Source: JALOAR01 sp041649615 (GTDB lineage: Bacteria > Patescibacteriota > Minisyncoccia > UBA6257 > Colwellbacteraceae). Taken from it: a stretch of 15,896 bases of DNA. The translations under genes were made by a program, and so were the position numbers. Each line of letters begins with the position of its first letter. Position 1 is the stretch's first letter. Of the stretch, positions 1 to 5,781 are shown piece after piece. The stretch is taken from positions 1-15,896 of the forward strand of contig JBAZMT010000018.1 in NCBI GenBank assembly GCA_041649615.1, in the 5' to 3' direction. A model generated the notes under the pieces. That model did not search any database. It saw only the letters and a program-made list of their open reading frames with translations, and had not been told where the DNA came from.

Positions 1-348
1 GGGTACCGAGGGGTTTACTGGACAGGGAAGTGCTGGCAAGCCTCTTGTTTCATCAATGGCAAGCAAAAATATCTGGGGGCTTTTCTATCCCCGGAGCAAG
101 GCGCCCTAGCATGGAACCAGGCTATCGTCGATGCAGATCTTGCGGAATATACAACGCTGAATGATGTGCCCGGACAGTGGCGATTTACCATTATCCTGGG
201 GGCGGAGGAACGCACTATGCTGGCCGAGTTGGCCCAAGAGGATATGCGCCCCAGCTACGGCGACATGATCCGTGTGTTGATTCGTCGGGAGTATCTGCGA
301 CGCAAGGCCGCCAAGTACGAGGCCCAGCACGAGCAGGTATCCGCCTAA
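1..348 (+). CDS. AP2-domain + ribbon-helix-helix DNA-binding protein (5' partial)
   Basis: The frame is open from the first base to the TAA at 346-348, so the N-terminus lies outside the window and 115 residues are visible. Visible residues 1-56 match the AP2/ERF-type DNA-binding fold: GYRGVYW at the start, then CWQA, NGKQKYLGAF, an Ala-rich helix and a closing YTTLN. In phages this fold usually follows an HNH homing-endonuclease domain, which could lie upstream. Visible residues 60-100 look like a ribbon-helix-helix unit: a strand (RFTIIL), a helix from AEER to QED, a turn at PSYGD and a second helix ending EYLRRKAA. The tail is charged. Inferred role: sequence-specific DNA binding, as a homing endonuclease remnant or a regulator. 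The AP2 match is clear by eye; the RHH assignment rests on pattern only. The TAA overlaps the next possible ATG by one base. Confidence 0.75.
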   Translation, partial: GYRGVYWTGKCWQASCFINGKQKYLGAFLSPEQGALAWNQAIVDADLAEYTTLNDVPGQWRFTIILGAEERTMLAELAQEDMRPSYGDMIRVLIRREYLRRKAAKYEAQHEQVSA

Positions 349-593
349 TGGACGTGCTGCTAGCAGGCATAGCAGCGATGGTGATTATCCCGCTTTGGGA
401 CAGATGGACGAGAGGAGACGGCGATGGAACACGAATCGGACATGGACATCTACACGGCAACCAGCAGGCTCTACTCCAGGCTGATTCTGCTTGGATGGAG
501 CGAGTCAGGGGCGGCAGCGTTCTGCGATGGCATCATGCACCTGAATCGCACGCAAACGGCGCGCGAGGTGGCTATCGCCTGGGCTTGCTTTGA
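348..593 (+). CDS. possible small membrane protein (doubtful ORF)
   Basis: An 81-codon frame starts at a TAATG overlap with the stop of the AP2 gene. The first 17 residues (MDVLLAGIAAMVIIPLW) form a plausible membrane segment followed by a charged stretch, the usual shape of small phage membrane peptides. Beyond about residue 30 the composition is irregular (Gly/His/Arg-rich) and the frame overlaps the better-looking gene at 424 by 170 bases. Either the gene is real and overlapping, or a once-shorter membrane peptide has lost its stop, or the frame is not translated. No family is recognised. The only support is the start context and the hydrophobic N-terminus. Confidence 0.3.
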   Translation: MDVLLAGIAAMVIIPLWDRWTRGDGDGTRIGHGHLHGNQQALLQADSAWMERVRGGSVLRWHHAPESHANGARGGYRLGLL

Positions 594-684
594 GAACGAT
601 TGCCTGGACATCATCAGCACCCCGGCGCCCAAGCCGGAGTGGGATGCGGTGTTGTTCAATGCTAACGCGGTGGTGCTAGCATGA
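424..684 (+). CDS. hypothetical protein, 86 aa
   Basis: The ATG at 424 has an AGGAG site about seven bases upstream. The product is a small soluble, probably all-helical protein, with an acidic start (MEHESDMD), an amphipathic helix (YSRLILLGW) and a second around AREVAIAWACFEND. No signal peptide or membrane segment is seen. The stop TGA overlaps the next ATG (ATGA at 681), so the two genes are probably translationally coupled. No family is recognised; small genes of this kind are typical of phage early operons. The reading frame is supported by its ribosome site, the coupling and plausible composition. Confidence 0.65.
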   Translation: MEHESDMDIYTATSRLYSRLILLGWSESGAAAFCDGIMHLNRTQTAREVAIAWACFENDCLDIISTPAPKPEWDAVLFNANAVVLA

Positions 685-872
685 AGAACAATCGGCCCTG
701 CTACTGCCGAGATTGCAAACGCACGATGCCCGCGGGCCACGGCGAGCTGCACACGAGCCCGGCCAAGCCGTGGGTGAATCGCGGCGGGTATACCGTATAC
801 CAGCCCGGCGAGTGGTACGTGACATGCAAGACGGAGACGGTAACGGTTGAGGCCCCGGCGGTAGGACGCTAG
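681..872 (+). CDS. small Cys-containing hypothetical protein, 63 aa
   Basis: It starts in an ATGA overlap with the previous gene. The N-terminal stretch has CYCRDC followed by histidines (GHGELH), and a further Cys lies near residue 50 (YVTCKTE). This could form a small zinc-binding knuckle, but the spacing does not match a named family that I recognise. The middle (WVNRGGYTVYQPGEWYV) looks like beta structure. It ends 72 bases before the recombination ATPase start and is probably the last gene of its transcription segment. Function unknown. Confidence 0.6.
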   Translation: MKNNRPCYCRDCKRTMPAGHGELHTSPAKPWVNRGGYTVYQPGEWYVTCKTETVTVEAPAVGR

Positions 873-894
873 GGCCTCGTGGGAAATGGAGCGT

Positions 895-924
895 ATCGAC
901 TGACTGGTACACTCCCAGTATAGC
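895..924 (+). promoter_or_regulatory. weak promoter/operator candidate upstream of the ATPase gene
   Basis: TATAGC at 919-924 is a fair -10 element. The best -35 (ATCGAC, 895-900) is poor, with an 18-base gap. The spacer holds an inverted repeat, ACTGG (903-907) and CCAGT (915-919), that could be an operator half-site pair. It lies in the only gap of this operon, just before the ribosome site of the ATPase gene. Position and partial matches are the only support. Confidence 0.25.
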
Positions 925-944
925 AGATGAGGGGAGAAATAGCA

Positions 945-1991
945 ATGGCTACATCATTTCGTAAAGCGACCAAGCAGCAAAGCAGGCTTCGCCTCACAAT
1001 CGACGGACCTGCGGGTTCTGGCAAGACCTACACGGCGCTGCGCCTGGCCCATCTGATTGCGAACGGGGGCACTATCGCGGTAATCGACACGGAACGCGGT
1101 AGCGCGTCCAAGTACGTGGGCGAGGCGCCCGACGGCATCCCCTGGGCCTTTGACGTGGTAGAGCTATCTACGTACAGCCCCGAGGAATATACCGGCCTGG
1201 TGCAAGAGGCAGGACGGCAGGGCTACGCGGTGCTCATCATCGACAGTATGAGCCACGCATGGGAAGGGGTAGGCGGCGCCCTGGATATCAAAGACCGAGT
1301 GGGCGGGAACAGTTGGGCCGCATGGCGCCAAGTGACGCCAATCCATAACCGCATGATCGACGCTATCCTGCAATCGCCTGCGCACGTCATCACCACGATG
1401 CGCAGCCGCATGGAGACGGTGCAAGAAAAGGACGAGCGCGGGAACACGGTGGTGCGCAGGATCGGCATGGCTCCGGTGCAACGGGCGGGCATGGAATACG
1501 AGTTCGACGTGGTGATAGACATCGACTGGGCACATATCGCCACCGTGGGCAAGACGCGATGCTCTGCTATCGTAGACATGAAGATCGAGAAGCCGGGCCG
1601 CGAGCTAGCCGCCCCACTGTTGCGGTGGCTATCGGACGGAGCCCCCGTACCAGAGAAGCCCGCGCAAGAGGAGCGCAAGCCGGAGCCCGCGGCCAAAGTC
1701 GAGCAGGGCGCCGCACCCAAGGCCACGGTAACGGTGGTAACGCCTGGTAACGGCTATGAGACCAGGACGCGCCAGCCGTGGGTAGAAGATCCACGCGCTA
1801 TCAGGGCGTTCATGGAAGCGGCCATGGCTAGCACCTCGCTGAGTTCGGCGGAGATTCTGCAAGCGTGCAAGGTGGAGGATATGTCCGAGTTCATCGGCAC
1901 TAAGGCCGAGGCCAAAGAGGACATCGCCGCATGGATCGCCCTGAACGTGGCCGATAGCAACGAGCCGGAGCCAGAGCAGTTGACGATGTAG
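945..1991 (+). CDS. RecA-like AAA ATPase, Sak4-type single-strand annealing/recombination protein
   Basis: A 348-aa P-loop ATPase. Walker A is GPAGSGKT at residues 21-28; the beta-2 strand IAVIDTERGSAS follows at 44-55 and Walker B (VLIIDS) ends at Asp100. This layout (short N-terminus, GxxGSGKT, IDTERG, LIIDS) is that of the phage AAA_24 family, which includes Sak4-type annealing proteins that promote homologous recombination and repair of phage DNA. Residues about 235-285 are a Pro/Ala/Glu-rich linker, followed by a small helical C-terminal domain with an acidic tail, as in proteins that contact SSB. I chose ATG 945 over the in-frame ATG 927 because the purine-rich AGGGGAG at 930-936 sits between them at proper spacing. 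No SSB gene is visible beside it. Annealing versus another RecA-like role is inferred. Confidence 0.85.
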   Translation: MATSFRKATKQQSRLRLTIDGPAGSGKTYTALRLAHLIANGGTIAVIDTERGSASKYVGEAPDGIPWAFDVVELSTYSPEEYTGLVQEAGRQGYAVLIIDSMSHAWEGVGGALDIKDRVGGNSWAAWRQVTPIHNRMIDAILQSPAHVITTMRSRMETVQEKDERGNTVVRRIGMAPVQRAGMEYEFDVVIDIDWAHIATVGKTRCSAIVDMKIEKPGRELAAPLLRWLSDGAPVPEKPAQEERKPEPAAKVEQGAAPKATVTVVTPGNGYETRTRQPWVEDPRAIRAFMEAAMASTSLSSAEILQACKVEDMSEFIGTKAEAKEDIAAWIALNVADSNEPEPEQLTM

Positions 1992-1999
1992 CGCACACG

Positions 2000-2020
2000 G
2001 CCCCGCGCCCGCGGCGGGGC
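2000..2020 (+). terminator. GC hairpin after the ATPase gene (possible attenuator)
   Basis: GCCCCGC (2000-2006) and GCGGGGC (2014-2020) form a perfect 7-bp stem with a 7-base loop, starting eight bases after the ATPase stop. The downstream tract TCACTTTCAA is only partly T-rich, so this may be a leaky terminator or an mRNA-stabilising hairpin rather than a full stop. The next ribosome site begins at about 2029. Confidence 0.45.
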
Positions 2021-2044
2021 TCACTTTCAAGGAGATGAGCGACG

Positions 2045-2161
2045 ATGACAGGTAAGATGGCCGGCAAAGGTGAAGGCGGCTGCTTGACTGGGCCAGCGGG
2101 GATCGTGGTGTTCATTCTGATTGTGCTCACCTGGGCACTTGAGTTCGCCTGGAGGATGTGA
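2045..2161 (+). CDS. 38-aa single-span membrane peptide
   Basis: ATG 2045 follows AAGGAG (2029-2034) at about ten bases. The product has a Lys/Gly-rich head (MTGKMAGKGEGG) and one strongly hydrophobic segment (IVVFILIVLTWALEFAW, about residues 20-36), ending directly after it. This is a typical small phage membrane peptide with the charged N-terminus probably cytoplasmic. The stop is separated by one base from the next ATG, and GGAGG near its end serves the next gene, so the two are co-translated. Function unknown; such peptides include holin-like and exclusion proteins, but nothing here decides between them. Confidence 0.6.
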   Translation: MTGKMAGKGEGGCLTGPAGIVVFILIVLTWALEFAWRM

Positions 2162-2162
2162 C

Positions 2163-2429
2163 ATGGATAGCGTAAAGTTCTCGGCCTATTCGATAATCGG
2201 CTGCGCCGTGGCTATCGACACGGGCGCCACAGTGGAGCTGCTGAATTATGCACACCTGCAAGAGCGGCTAGACAGGGCGACGCGCGAGCGCGATTGTATG
2301 CGCTTTGTCTACTGCGATGCGATGGCCTACATGCGCGAGCACTTGACGCTTGAGCAGGCCAACGCCAAGTACGCGGTGGACACCAACACCGCCTGGGCGC
2401 AGATGGGCGTGAAGGGCGGTGCGATGTGA
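2163..2429 (+). CDS. hypothetical protein, 88 aa, helical
   Basis: The frame is open from 2121, but ATG 2163 has GGAGG at 2151-2155 at ideal spacing and begins one base after the preceding stop, so it is the likely start. The N-terminus (KFSAYSIIGCAVAIDTGATVELL) is mildly hydrophobic with short strands. Residues about 30-65 form a charged helix (LQERLDRATRERD) that may be a short coiled coil. No known family. The stop region overlaps the GTG start of the next gene. Confidence 0.65.
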   Translation: MDSVKFSAYSIIGCAVAIDTGATVELLNYAHLQERLDRATRERDCMRFVYCDAMAYMREHLTLEQANAKYAVDTNTAWAQMGVKGGAM

Positions 2430-2683
2430 CACACACTCCGGGGCCATGGAGACAAAATGCCCACTACTGGGTACGCCAACAGTCTGGTCTCGCTATATGC
2501 GAGTTGTTCGGTACCATCGAACAATCACGTGCAAACGGGGCACTTATCGCCGCCGCGCCGGACATGCTGGCCGCGCTCAAGGCGGCGCTGGCTTACGTCC
2601 GCGACCAGTGGGTAGAGGATCGTCCGGGAGTCATGGAAACGCTAGAAGCTGCTATCGCCCTGGCCGAAGGACGACAACCATGA
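2426..2683 (+). CDS. conserved phage protein of the TPGPW / LIAAAPDML type
   Basis: It starts with GTG in a GTGA overlap. It opens THTPGPW and has the core ANGALIAAAPDMLAALKAAL, a very common arrangement in small phage proteins annotated as hypothetical: a short beta N-terminus with TPGPW, a variable middle, then an NAxLIAAAPxLLxAL helix. The molecular function of that family is not established. A C-terminal helix (METLEAAIALAEG) follows. The family resemblance is seen directly and supports the GTG start, because the motif begins immediately after it. The stop overlaps the next ATG. Confidence 0.8.
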   Translation: MTHTPGPWRQNAHYWVRQQSGLAICELFGTIEQSRANGALIAAAPDMLAALKAALAYVRDQWVEDRPGVMETLEAAIALAEGRQP

Positions 2684-2961
2684 CGCACACCCTATCCGAC
2701 GAAGAGACGGCCATCCTGGCGCGCGGCGGGCTGACGCTGGCCGACCTGCTGGACTATCACTGTCGGCTACCCGAGTGGGCGGATAGCGGCGTGTTCGGGG
2801 ATGAGTTCTGCAAGGGCGGCGAATGCGGCTGCTCCTATCTGGACATCGGCTGCCATTCGTCGGCGCTAACATCGCCGGGCCTAGTGGCTGAGTTTGCCGA
2901 GTGGGTGAAACAGCGCGAGTGGGACATGGCGCACCCGCAAGTTATCGAGGTGGGGGCATGA
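2680..2961 (+). CDS. hypothetical protein with Cys cluster, 93 aa
   Basis: It starts in an ATGA overlap at 2680. The N-terminal half is an acidic helical region (LSDEETAILARGGLTLADLL). The middle has a Cys cluster, CKGGECGCSYLDIGC, followed by His, which could bind a metal ion. The C-terminus is a Trp-containing helix (FAEWVKQREWDMAH). No family is recognised. It is coupled to both neighbours by 4-base overlaps. A small zinc-binding protein is inferred from the Cys spacing only. Confidence 0.65.
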   Translation: MTHTLSDEETAILARGGLTLADLLDYHCRLPEWADSGVFGDEFCKGGECGCSYLDIGCHSSALTSPGLVAEFAEWVKQREWDMAHPQVIEVGA

Positions 2962-3164
2962 GCGCTATACCCGACTGGTGCTTATTCAGAGACGAGGACG
3001 ATCTAGTGCTGCTAGGCAAGTATTCATGTCGCTACTGCTACCGCGTGGGGCATGAGCCATCCAGCATCGCCCATACGACAGACTGCCGGGTAAGCAAGGC
3101 CATCGCGCAAGCCAAGATCGACGCGCGGCGCAACGGGCCTACTCCGTGGCACAAGCAGCGATGA
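2958..3164 (+). CDS. small zinc-finger-like protein, 68 aa
   Basis: It starts in an ATGA overlap and is the last gene of the first operon. After an acidic N-terminus (FRDEDDLVLLGKY) comes CRYC, then GHEP, AHTTDC: a C-x2-C pair followed by His and Cys residues about 15 positions later, a plausible single zinc site. The C-terminus is basic (KIDARRNGPTPWHKQR), which fits nucleic-acid binding. No named family is assigned. Confidence 0.65.
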   Translation: MSAIPDWCLFRDEDDLVLLGKYSCRYCYRVGHEPSSIAHTTDCRVSKAIAQAKIDARRNGPTPWHKQR

Positions 3165-3170
3165 CACCCA

Positions 3171-3210
3171 GCGCCGGGGAGGACCACCCGCGCTCATCGC
3201 GCGGCGGCGC
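3171..3210 (+). repeat. two-part hairpin at the end of the first operon
   Basis: GCGCCG (3171-3176) pairs with CGGCGC (3205-3210), enclosing a second small stem, CGCG (3189-3192) with CGCG (3198-3201). It begins seven bases after the last stop codon of the upstream operon. There is no T tract, so it is not a standard intrinsic terminator; it may stabilise the mRNA end or act with a factor. The region is very GC-rich, so some pairing is expected by chance. Confidence 0.4.
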
Positions 3211-3213
3211 CTT

Positions 3214-3315
3214 GAGACGTAACGCAAGAGATAACGTTTCGCTCAAAGTCCTTGACATCTAACGTGAGACGTGATACAATGGAATCAAGTCGGGGGACTG
3301 AATGCGCGGTAACGT
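3214..3315 (+). promoter_or_regulatory. repeated TAACGT / GAGACGT elements around the promoter (operator candidates)
   Basis: TAACGT occurs at 3232-3237, 3260-3265 and 3310-3315, and GAGACGT at 3214-3220 and 3266-3272. One copy of each lies within the promoter spacer, giving ACGT-GAG-ACGT at 3262-3272, which is nearly symmetrical because ACGT is self-complementary. Such copies flanking and overlapping a promoter are what a repressor or activator operator array looks like. No binding protein can be assigned. Confidence 0.45.
3252..3280 (+). promoter_or_regulatory. strong sigma-70 promoter of the replication operon
   Basis: A perfect -35 TTGACA at 3252-3257, a 17-base spacer and TACAAT at 3275-3280 (one mismatch from TATAAT). 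Transcription would start near 3287 and run into the gene at 3333 and the replication genes. It is the best promoter in the window and shows that the host uses a standard housekeeping sigma factor. Confidence 0.85.
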
Positions 3316-3332
3316 AGGAGTTTTCTTTTTTA

Positions 3333-3593
3333 ATGAAAACGTATACCATTAGACGGCAACGCGCTGCTATTGTTCCTGGGGGATGTGCTAACTCCTCGTT
3401 AGTGCATTCAGTCTACCCCGACAACCCAGACAACGATGGCGGCGCGTTGCTGTTTATTGCAACGAAAACGTGCCTGGGAGGGCGTTTAGCCGTAATGCTA
3501 GCCAGAGACCCGAAGGCGCAGACTAGCCACCAGGCACACACGCATTATATGCCGACGCAGCGTCGGCCTGAAATTGGGATAGGCAGGAACTGA
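3333..3593 (+). CDS. hypothetical protein, 86 aa, first frame after the promoter
   Basis: ATG 3333 is preceded by TAGGAG (to 3320) and a T-rich spacer of 12 bases, longer than usual. The product begins basic (MKTYTIRRQR) and has a hydrophobic centre (ALLFIATKTCLGGRLAVML), a small PDNPDN repeat and a basic tail. Third codon positions are visibly less GC-rich than in neighbouring genes (AGA, TTA, ATT are used), so this is either a recently acquired gene or partly a non-coding leader. A perfect palindrome lies near its 3' end. It stops one base before the initiator ATG. No family is recognised. Confidence 0.45.
   Translation: MKTYTIRRQRAAIVPGGCANSSLVHSVYPDNPDNDGGALLFIATKTCLGGRLAVMLARDPKAQTSHQAHTHYMPTQRRPEIGIGRN
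3551..3567 (+). repeat. perfect 17-base palindrome just upstream of the initiator gene
   Basis: GCCGACGC-A-GCGTCGGC: eight perfectly paired bases on each side of a central A at 3559. It lies 28 bases before the initiator ATG and inside the doubtful ORF at 3333-3593. As DNA it could be a dimeric-protein operator; as RNA a hairpin near the initiator ribosome site. No T tract follows, so it is not a terminator. Confidence 0.5.
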
Positions 3594-3594
3594 C

Positions 3595-4572
3595 ATGGCT
3601 AACAGCAGGCTCATATCGTCGGCAATCTGGCAAGATGATTGGTTCGGACCACTCGACTACTTCGACCAAGTTCTATGGATTGGCCTGTTCTCTAATTGCG
3701 CTGACGATCAGGGCCGCTTGCTGGACAACCCCATCGTCATACGGGCGGCTGTGTTCCTCTACAAAGACGTGCCCATAGATGACGTGAGCGCGGCTATTCA
3801 GCGGTTCGCAGACGCCGGACGCATCTATCGCTACGAGGCTGATGGCAAACACCTGGCCCAGATCATCAACTGGTGGGAGTATCAGCAACCGCAATGGGCC
3901 AGCGCGTCAAAGTGGCCCGCGCCTAGCGGATGGATGGACCACGTAAGGACCAGGCAGAACAACAAATACTTTGAGCAGGACTGGCTAGGTAAGGACCACA
4001 ACGCCGAGGCTCATGTGGGCTGGGTGCCAGTTCAGGTGAACGATCAGGTGAACGATCAGCTTTCCGGACATGTTCCTATACCTATATCTGTTCCTATTCC
4101 TGTTCCTGAAAATACTACGCAAGCGCAGGCGCAAGCGCCTGATGCGCCCGAACAAAAGGCCGACAAGCCCAAGGCCGACAAGCCCAAGAAGGAGCTGGGG
4201 CCTATCGGGCATGCGATTGCCGAGGTGTGCCTAATGAAGCCCGACTTGCTCACCCAGAACCAGTTCGGGCAGATATTCACGGCGGCACGGGTGCTAGGGA
4301 AGGCTGAGTATACACCGGAGGACATACGTGCCCTATTCGGGGAGGATGGCAAGTGGTACTGGGGCTATCCGGGTATTGATTCGCAAGGCATGAAGATCCC
4401 GCCGCGCATCGACCAGATACGGAGCGAGATTGAGCGCGTCAAGGCCAGGACACGACCCAATGGCAACGGCCACGGCCCGCCGCGCGCATCCCCGCAAGCC
4501 AATGACGCCTGGGCCAACGCGGACGTAGCCGCCATTATCGAGTCGAACGCCATAAAGGAGCGCCATGTATAG
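3595..4572 (+). CDS. phage replication initiator (winged-helix, replisome-organiser type)
   Basis: A 325-aa protein. The N-terminal ~125 residues follow the pattern of phage replisome-organiser/DnaD-like N-terminal domains: SSAIWQDDWF, then DQVLWIGLFSNCADDQGR, a helix with VFLYKDV, IDDVSAAIQRFADAGRI, a strand with YEADGKHLAQI, then INWWEYQQPQW and an arginine-rich turn. Residues about 145-200 are a low-complexity linker rich in Pro, Gln and Lys, encoded by tandem DNA repeats. A C-terminal helical domain (about 200-290) and basic tail follow. In related phages such proteins bind the origin and recruit the helicase loader, encoded directly downstream with an 8-base overlap. AGGA upstream of ATG 3595 supports the start. 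The initiator role is inferred from N-terminal pattern and gene order. Confidence 0.75.
   Translation: MANSRLISSAIWQDDWFGPLDYFDQVLWIGLFSNCADDQGRLLDNPIVIRAAVFLYKDVPIDDVSAAIQRFADAGRIYRYEADGKHLAQIINWWEYQQPQWASASKWPAPSGWMDHVRTRQNNKYFEQDWLGKDHNAEAHVGWVPVQVNDQVNDQLSGHVPIPISVPIPVPENTTQAQAQAPDAPEQKADKPKADKPKKELGPIGHAIAEVCLMKPDLLTQNQFGQIFTAARVLGKAEYTPEDIRALFGEDGKWYWGYPGIDSQGMKIPPRIDQIRSEIERVKARTRPNGNGHGPPRASPQANDAWANADVAAIIESNAIKERHV
4033..4188 (+). repeat. cluster of short tandem repeats within the initiator gene (candidate origin)
   Basis: Four repeat families lie in about 155 bases: CAGGTGAACGAT at 4033-4044 and 4045-4056; TGTTCCTATACC at 4071-4082 with TGTTCCTATTCC at 4089-4100 and a partial copy at 4101-4108, with TATATC between; CGCAAGCGC at 4118-4126 and 4130-4138; and the 15-base GCCGACAAGCCCAAG at 4159-4173 and 4174-4188. 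The stretch 4064-4116 is notably AT-richer than the surroundings. Lambda is an established case of origin iterons inside an initiator gene's linker region. Origin function here is inference. Confidence 0.55.
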
Positions 4573-5368
4573 CAACAACACGCAGAAAGCCACGCCGAAC
4601 CCTGTGGCCGCTATGGCCCTGGCCTGGAGCGTCGAGCATATCCGCACCTGCGGCTGTGGCGGCTATGGCTACGTCCGGGTGGACTTTCCCGTATCCAGCA
4701 AGCTCTTTGGCGCCGCTATCCCGTGCGTGTGCCGACGAGACAACATTGCCAAGGCCAACGCCGAGCGGCTGCGCGCTGCCAGTGGCCTGGGCGCCGTCGA
4801 GCTGGACAGATGGACGTTTCAGTCGTTCGATCCCATGGCGAGCCGGGCCAATGGCGCTAGCAGGACGGACACCTACAAGGCCATGCGCGTCATCTTTGAC
4901 GAGTGCCAAGCCTACGCCGACGACCCGCGCGGCTGGCTCATCCTGCAAGGCGGCGTGGGCACGGGCAAGACGCACCTAGCCTACGCCATCGCCGGCCAGG
5001 TGCTAGCGCAAGGACATAGCGTCTACGCCCACACCACGCCGGACCTGCTGGACGAGTTACGCAAGGGCTACAACGACGATAGCTACGATGCCAGGATGGA
5101 CGACCTGTGCAACGTGGGCCTGCTGGTGCTGGATGACCTGGGCACGGAGCGCTCCACAGAATGGGCGGCGCAAGCGCTGTTTCAAGTCATCAACCATCGC
5201 TACGCCAAGCGCCTGCCGCTAGTGGTGACGACTAACCTAAAGCTAGAGGATGCGCGCCAGATGGACGCCCGCATGGCGTCAAGGCTGCTAGAGGGTGCCA
5301 ACCAACAAGACGGCTGGACGCGGCTGCTGACGATGCCATGCGCAGACTTTAGGAGGAAAGCCGCATGA
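4565..5368 (+). CDS. DnaC/IstB-type helicase loader ATPase
   Basis: A 267-aa AAA+ protein with Walker A GGVGTGKT at residues 129-136, Walker B LLVLDDLG with the Asp pair at 190-191, and the sensor strand PLVVTTNL. The DDLGTE motif, TTN and a following R-rich ending (MASRLLEG) are characteristic of DnaC/DnaI-type loaders, which place the replicative helicase on origin DNA. Residues 29-56 carry two CxC pairs (CGC and CVC), a probable zinc site as found in DnaI-like N-termini. AAGGAG lies at good distance from ATG 4565, which overlaps the initiator stop by eight bases. No replicative helicase is seen in the window, so the phage probably loads the host helicase or one encoded elsewhere. Confidence 0.9.
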   Translation: MYSNNTQKATPNPVAAMALAWSVEHIRTCGCGGYGYVRVDFPVSSKLFGAAIPCVCRRDNIAKANAERLRAASGLGAVELDRWTFQSFDPMASRANGASRTDTYKAMRVIFDECQAYADDPRGWLILQGGVGTGKTHLAYAIAGQVLAQGHSVYAHTTPDLLDELRKGYNDDSYDARMDDLCNVGLLVLDDLGTERSTEWAAQALFQVINHRYAKRLPLVVTTNLKLEDARQMDARMASRLLEGANQQDGWTRLLTMPCADFRRKAA

Positions 5369-5781
5369 CCACCTACAGCAAGCGCATCACCCACGGGGAG
5401 GACGCCGCGATCATCAAGCGGCTTGGCATAGGCGAGGGGCATAGGCCGAACAAGTACCACAACTGCCCGACGGTGGTTGACGGCATTCGTTTCGACAGCA
5501 AGGCGGAAGCGGAGCGCTACGGCGAATTGCGAATGCTAGAGCAGGCCGGGCAGATCAAGGGCCTGCGCGTGCATCCGCGGTTCTGCATCGTGGACAAGGA
5601 CCAGAACGGCGCGGCCATGGCCTACGAGGCCGATTTTGAGTATGTCGAGCTGCCCGATATGGCGCGCGTCATTTTGGACATCAAGGGCGGCAAAGCGACG
5701 CAGACCCCGCTTTGGCGGCTGAAATGGCGTCTCGCGCAGGCGCGGTACCCGCACTATACATTCAGAGTGGAGGAGCGATAA
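5365..5781 (+). CDS. DUF1064-family nuclease (Holliday-junction-resolvase-like)
   Basis: A 138-aa protein matching phage DUF1064 proteins: KYHNCPTVVDGIRFDSKAEA at about 30-49, HPRF near 70, ADF at 89-91 and DIKG at 105-108. Conserved acidic residues (Glu48/Glu50, Asp90, Asp105) and Lys107 fit a PD-(D/E)xK-type nuclease site, and the family is commonly annotated as Holliday-junction-resolvase-like. It would trim or resolve branched DNA made during phage replication and recombination, which suits its place directly after the helicase loader (ATGA overlap) and the ATPase upstream. The exact substrate is inferred. Confidence 0.8.
   Translation: MTTYSKRITHGEDAAIIKRLGIGEGHRPNKYHNCPTVVDGIRFDSKAEAERYGELRMLEQAGQIKGLRVHPRFCIVDKDQNGAAMAYEADFEYVELPDMARVILDIKGGKATQTPLWRLKWRLAQARYPHYTFRVEER

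Noticed and set aside
927..944. Upstream in-frame ATG of the recombination ATPase gene
   Set aside because: It lies before the AGGGGAG ribosome site that correctly serves ATG 945, and adds six residues not expected in the family.
1164..2130. Long open frames on the minus strand across the ATPase gene
   Set aside because: They are opposite-strand shadows of a GC-rich gene, with Arg/Ala/Pro-rich products, no ribosome sites and no recognisable domains.
3321..3331. T-rich run as a terminator tail
   Set aside because: No stable hairpin stands directly before it; it lies between a ribosome site and an ATG just downstream of a strong promoter.
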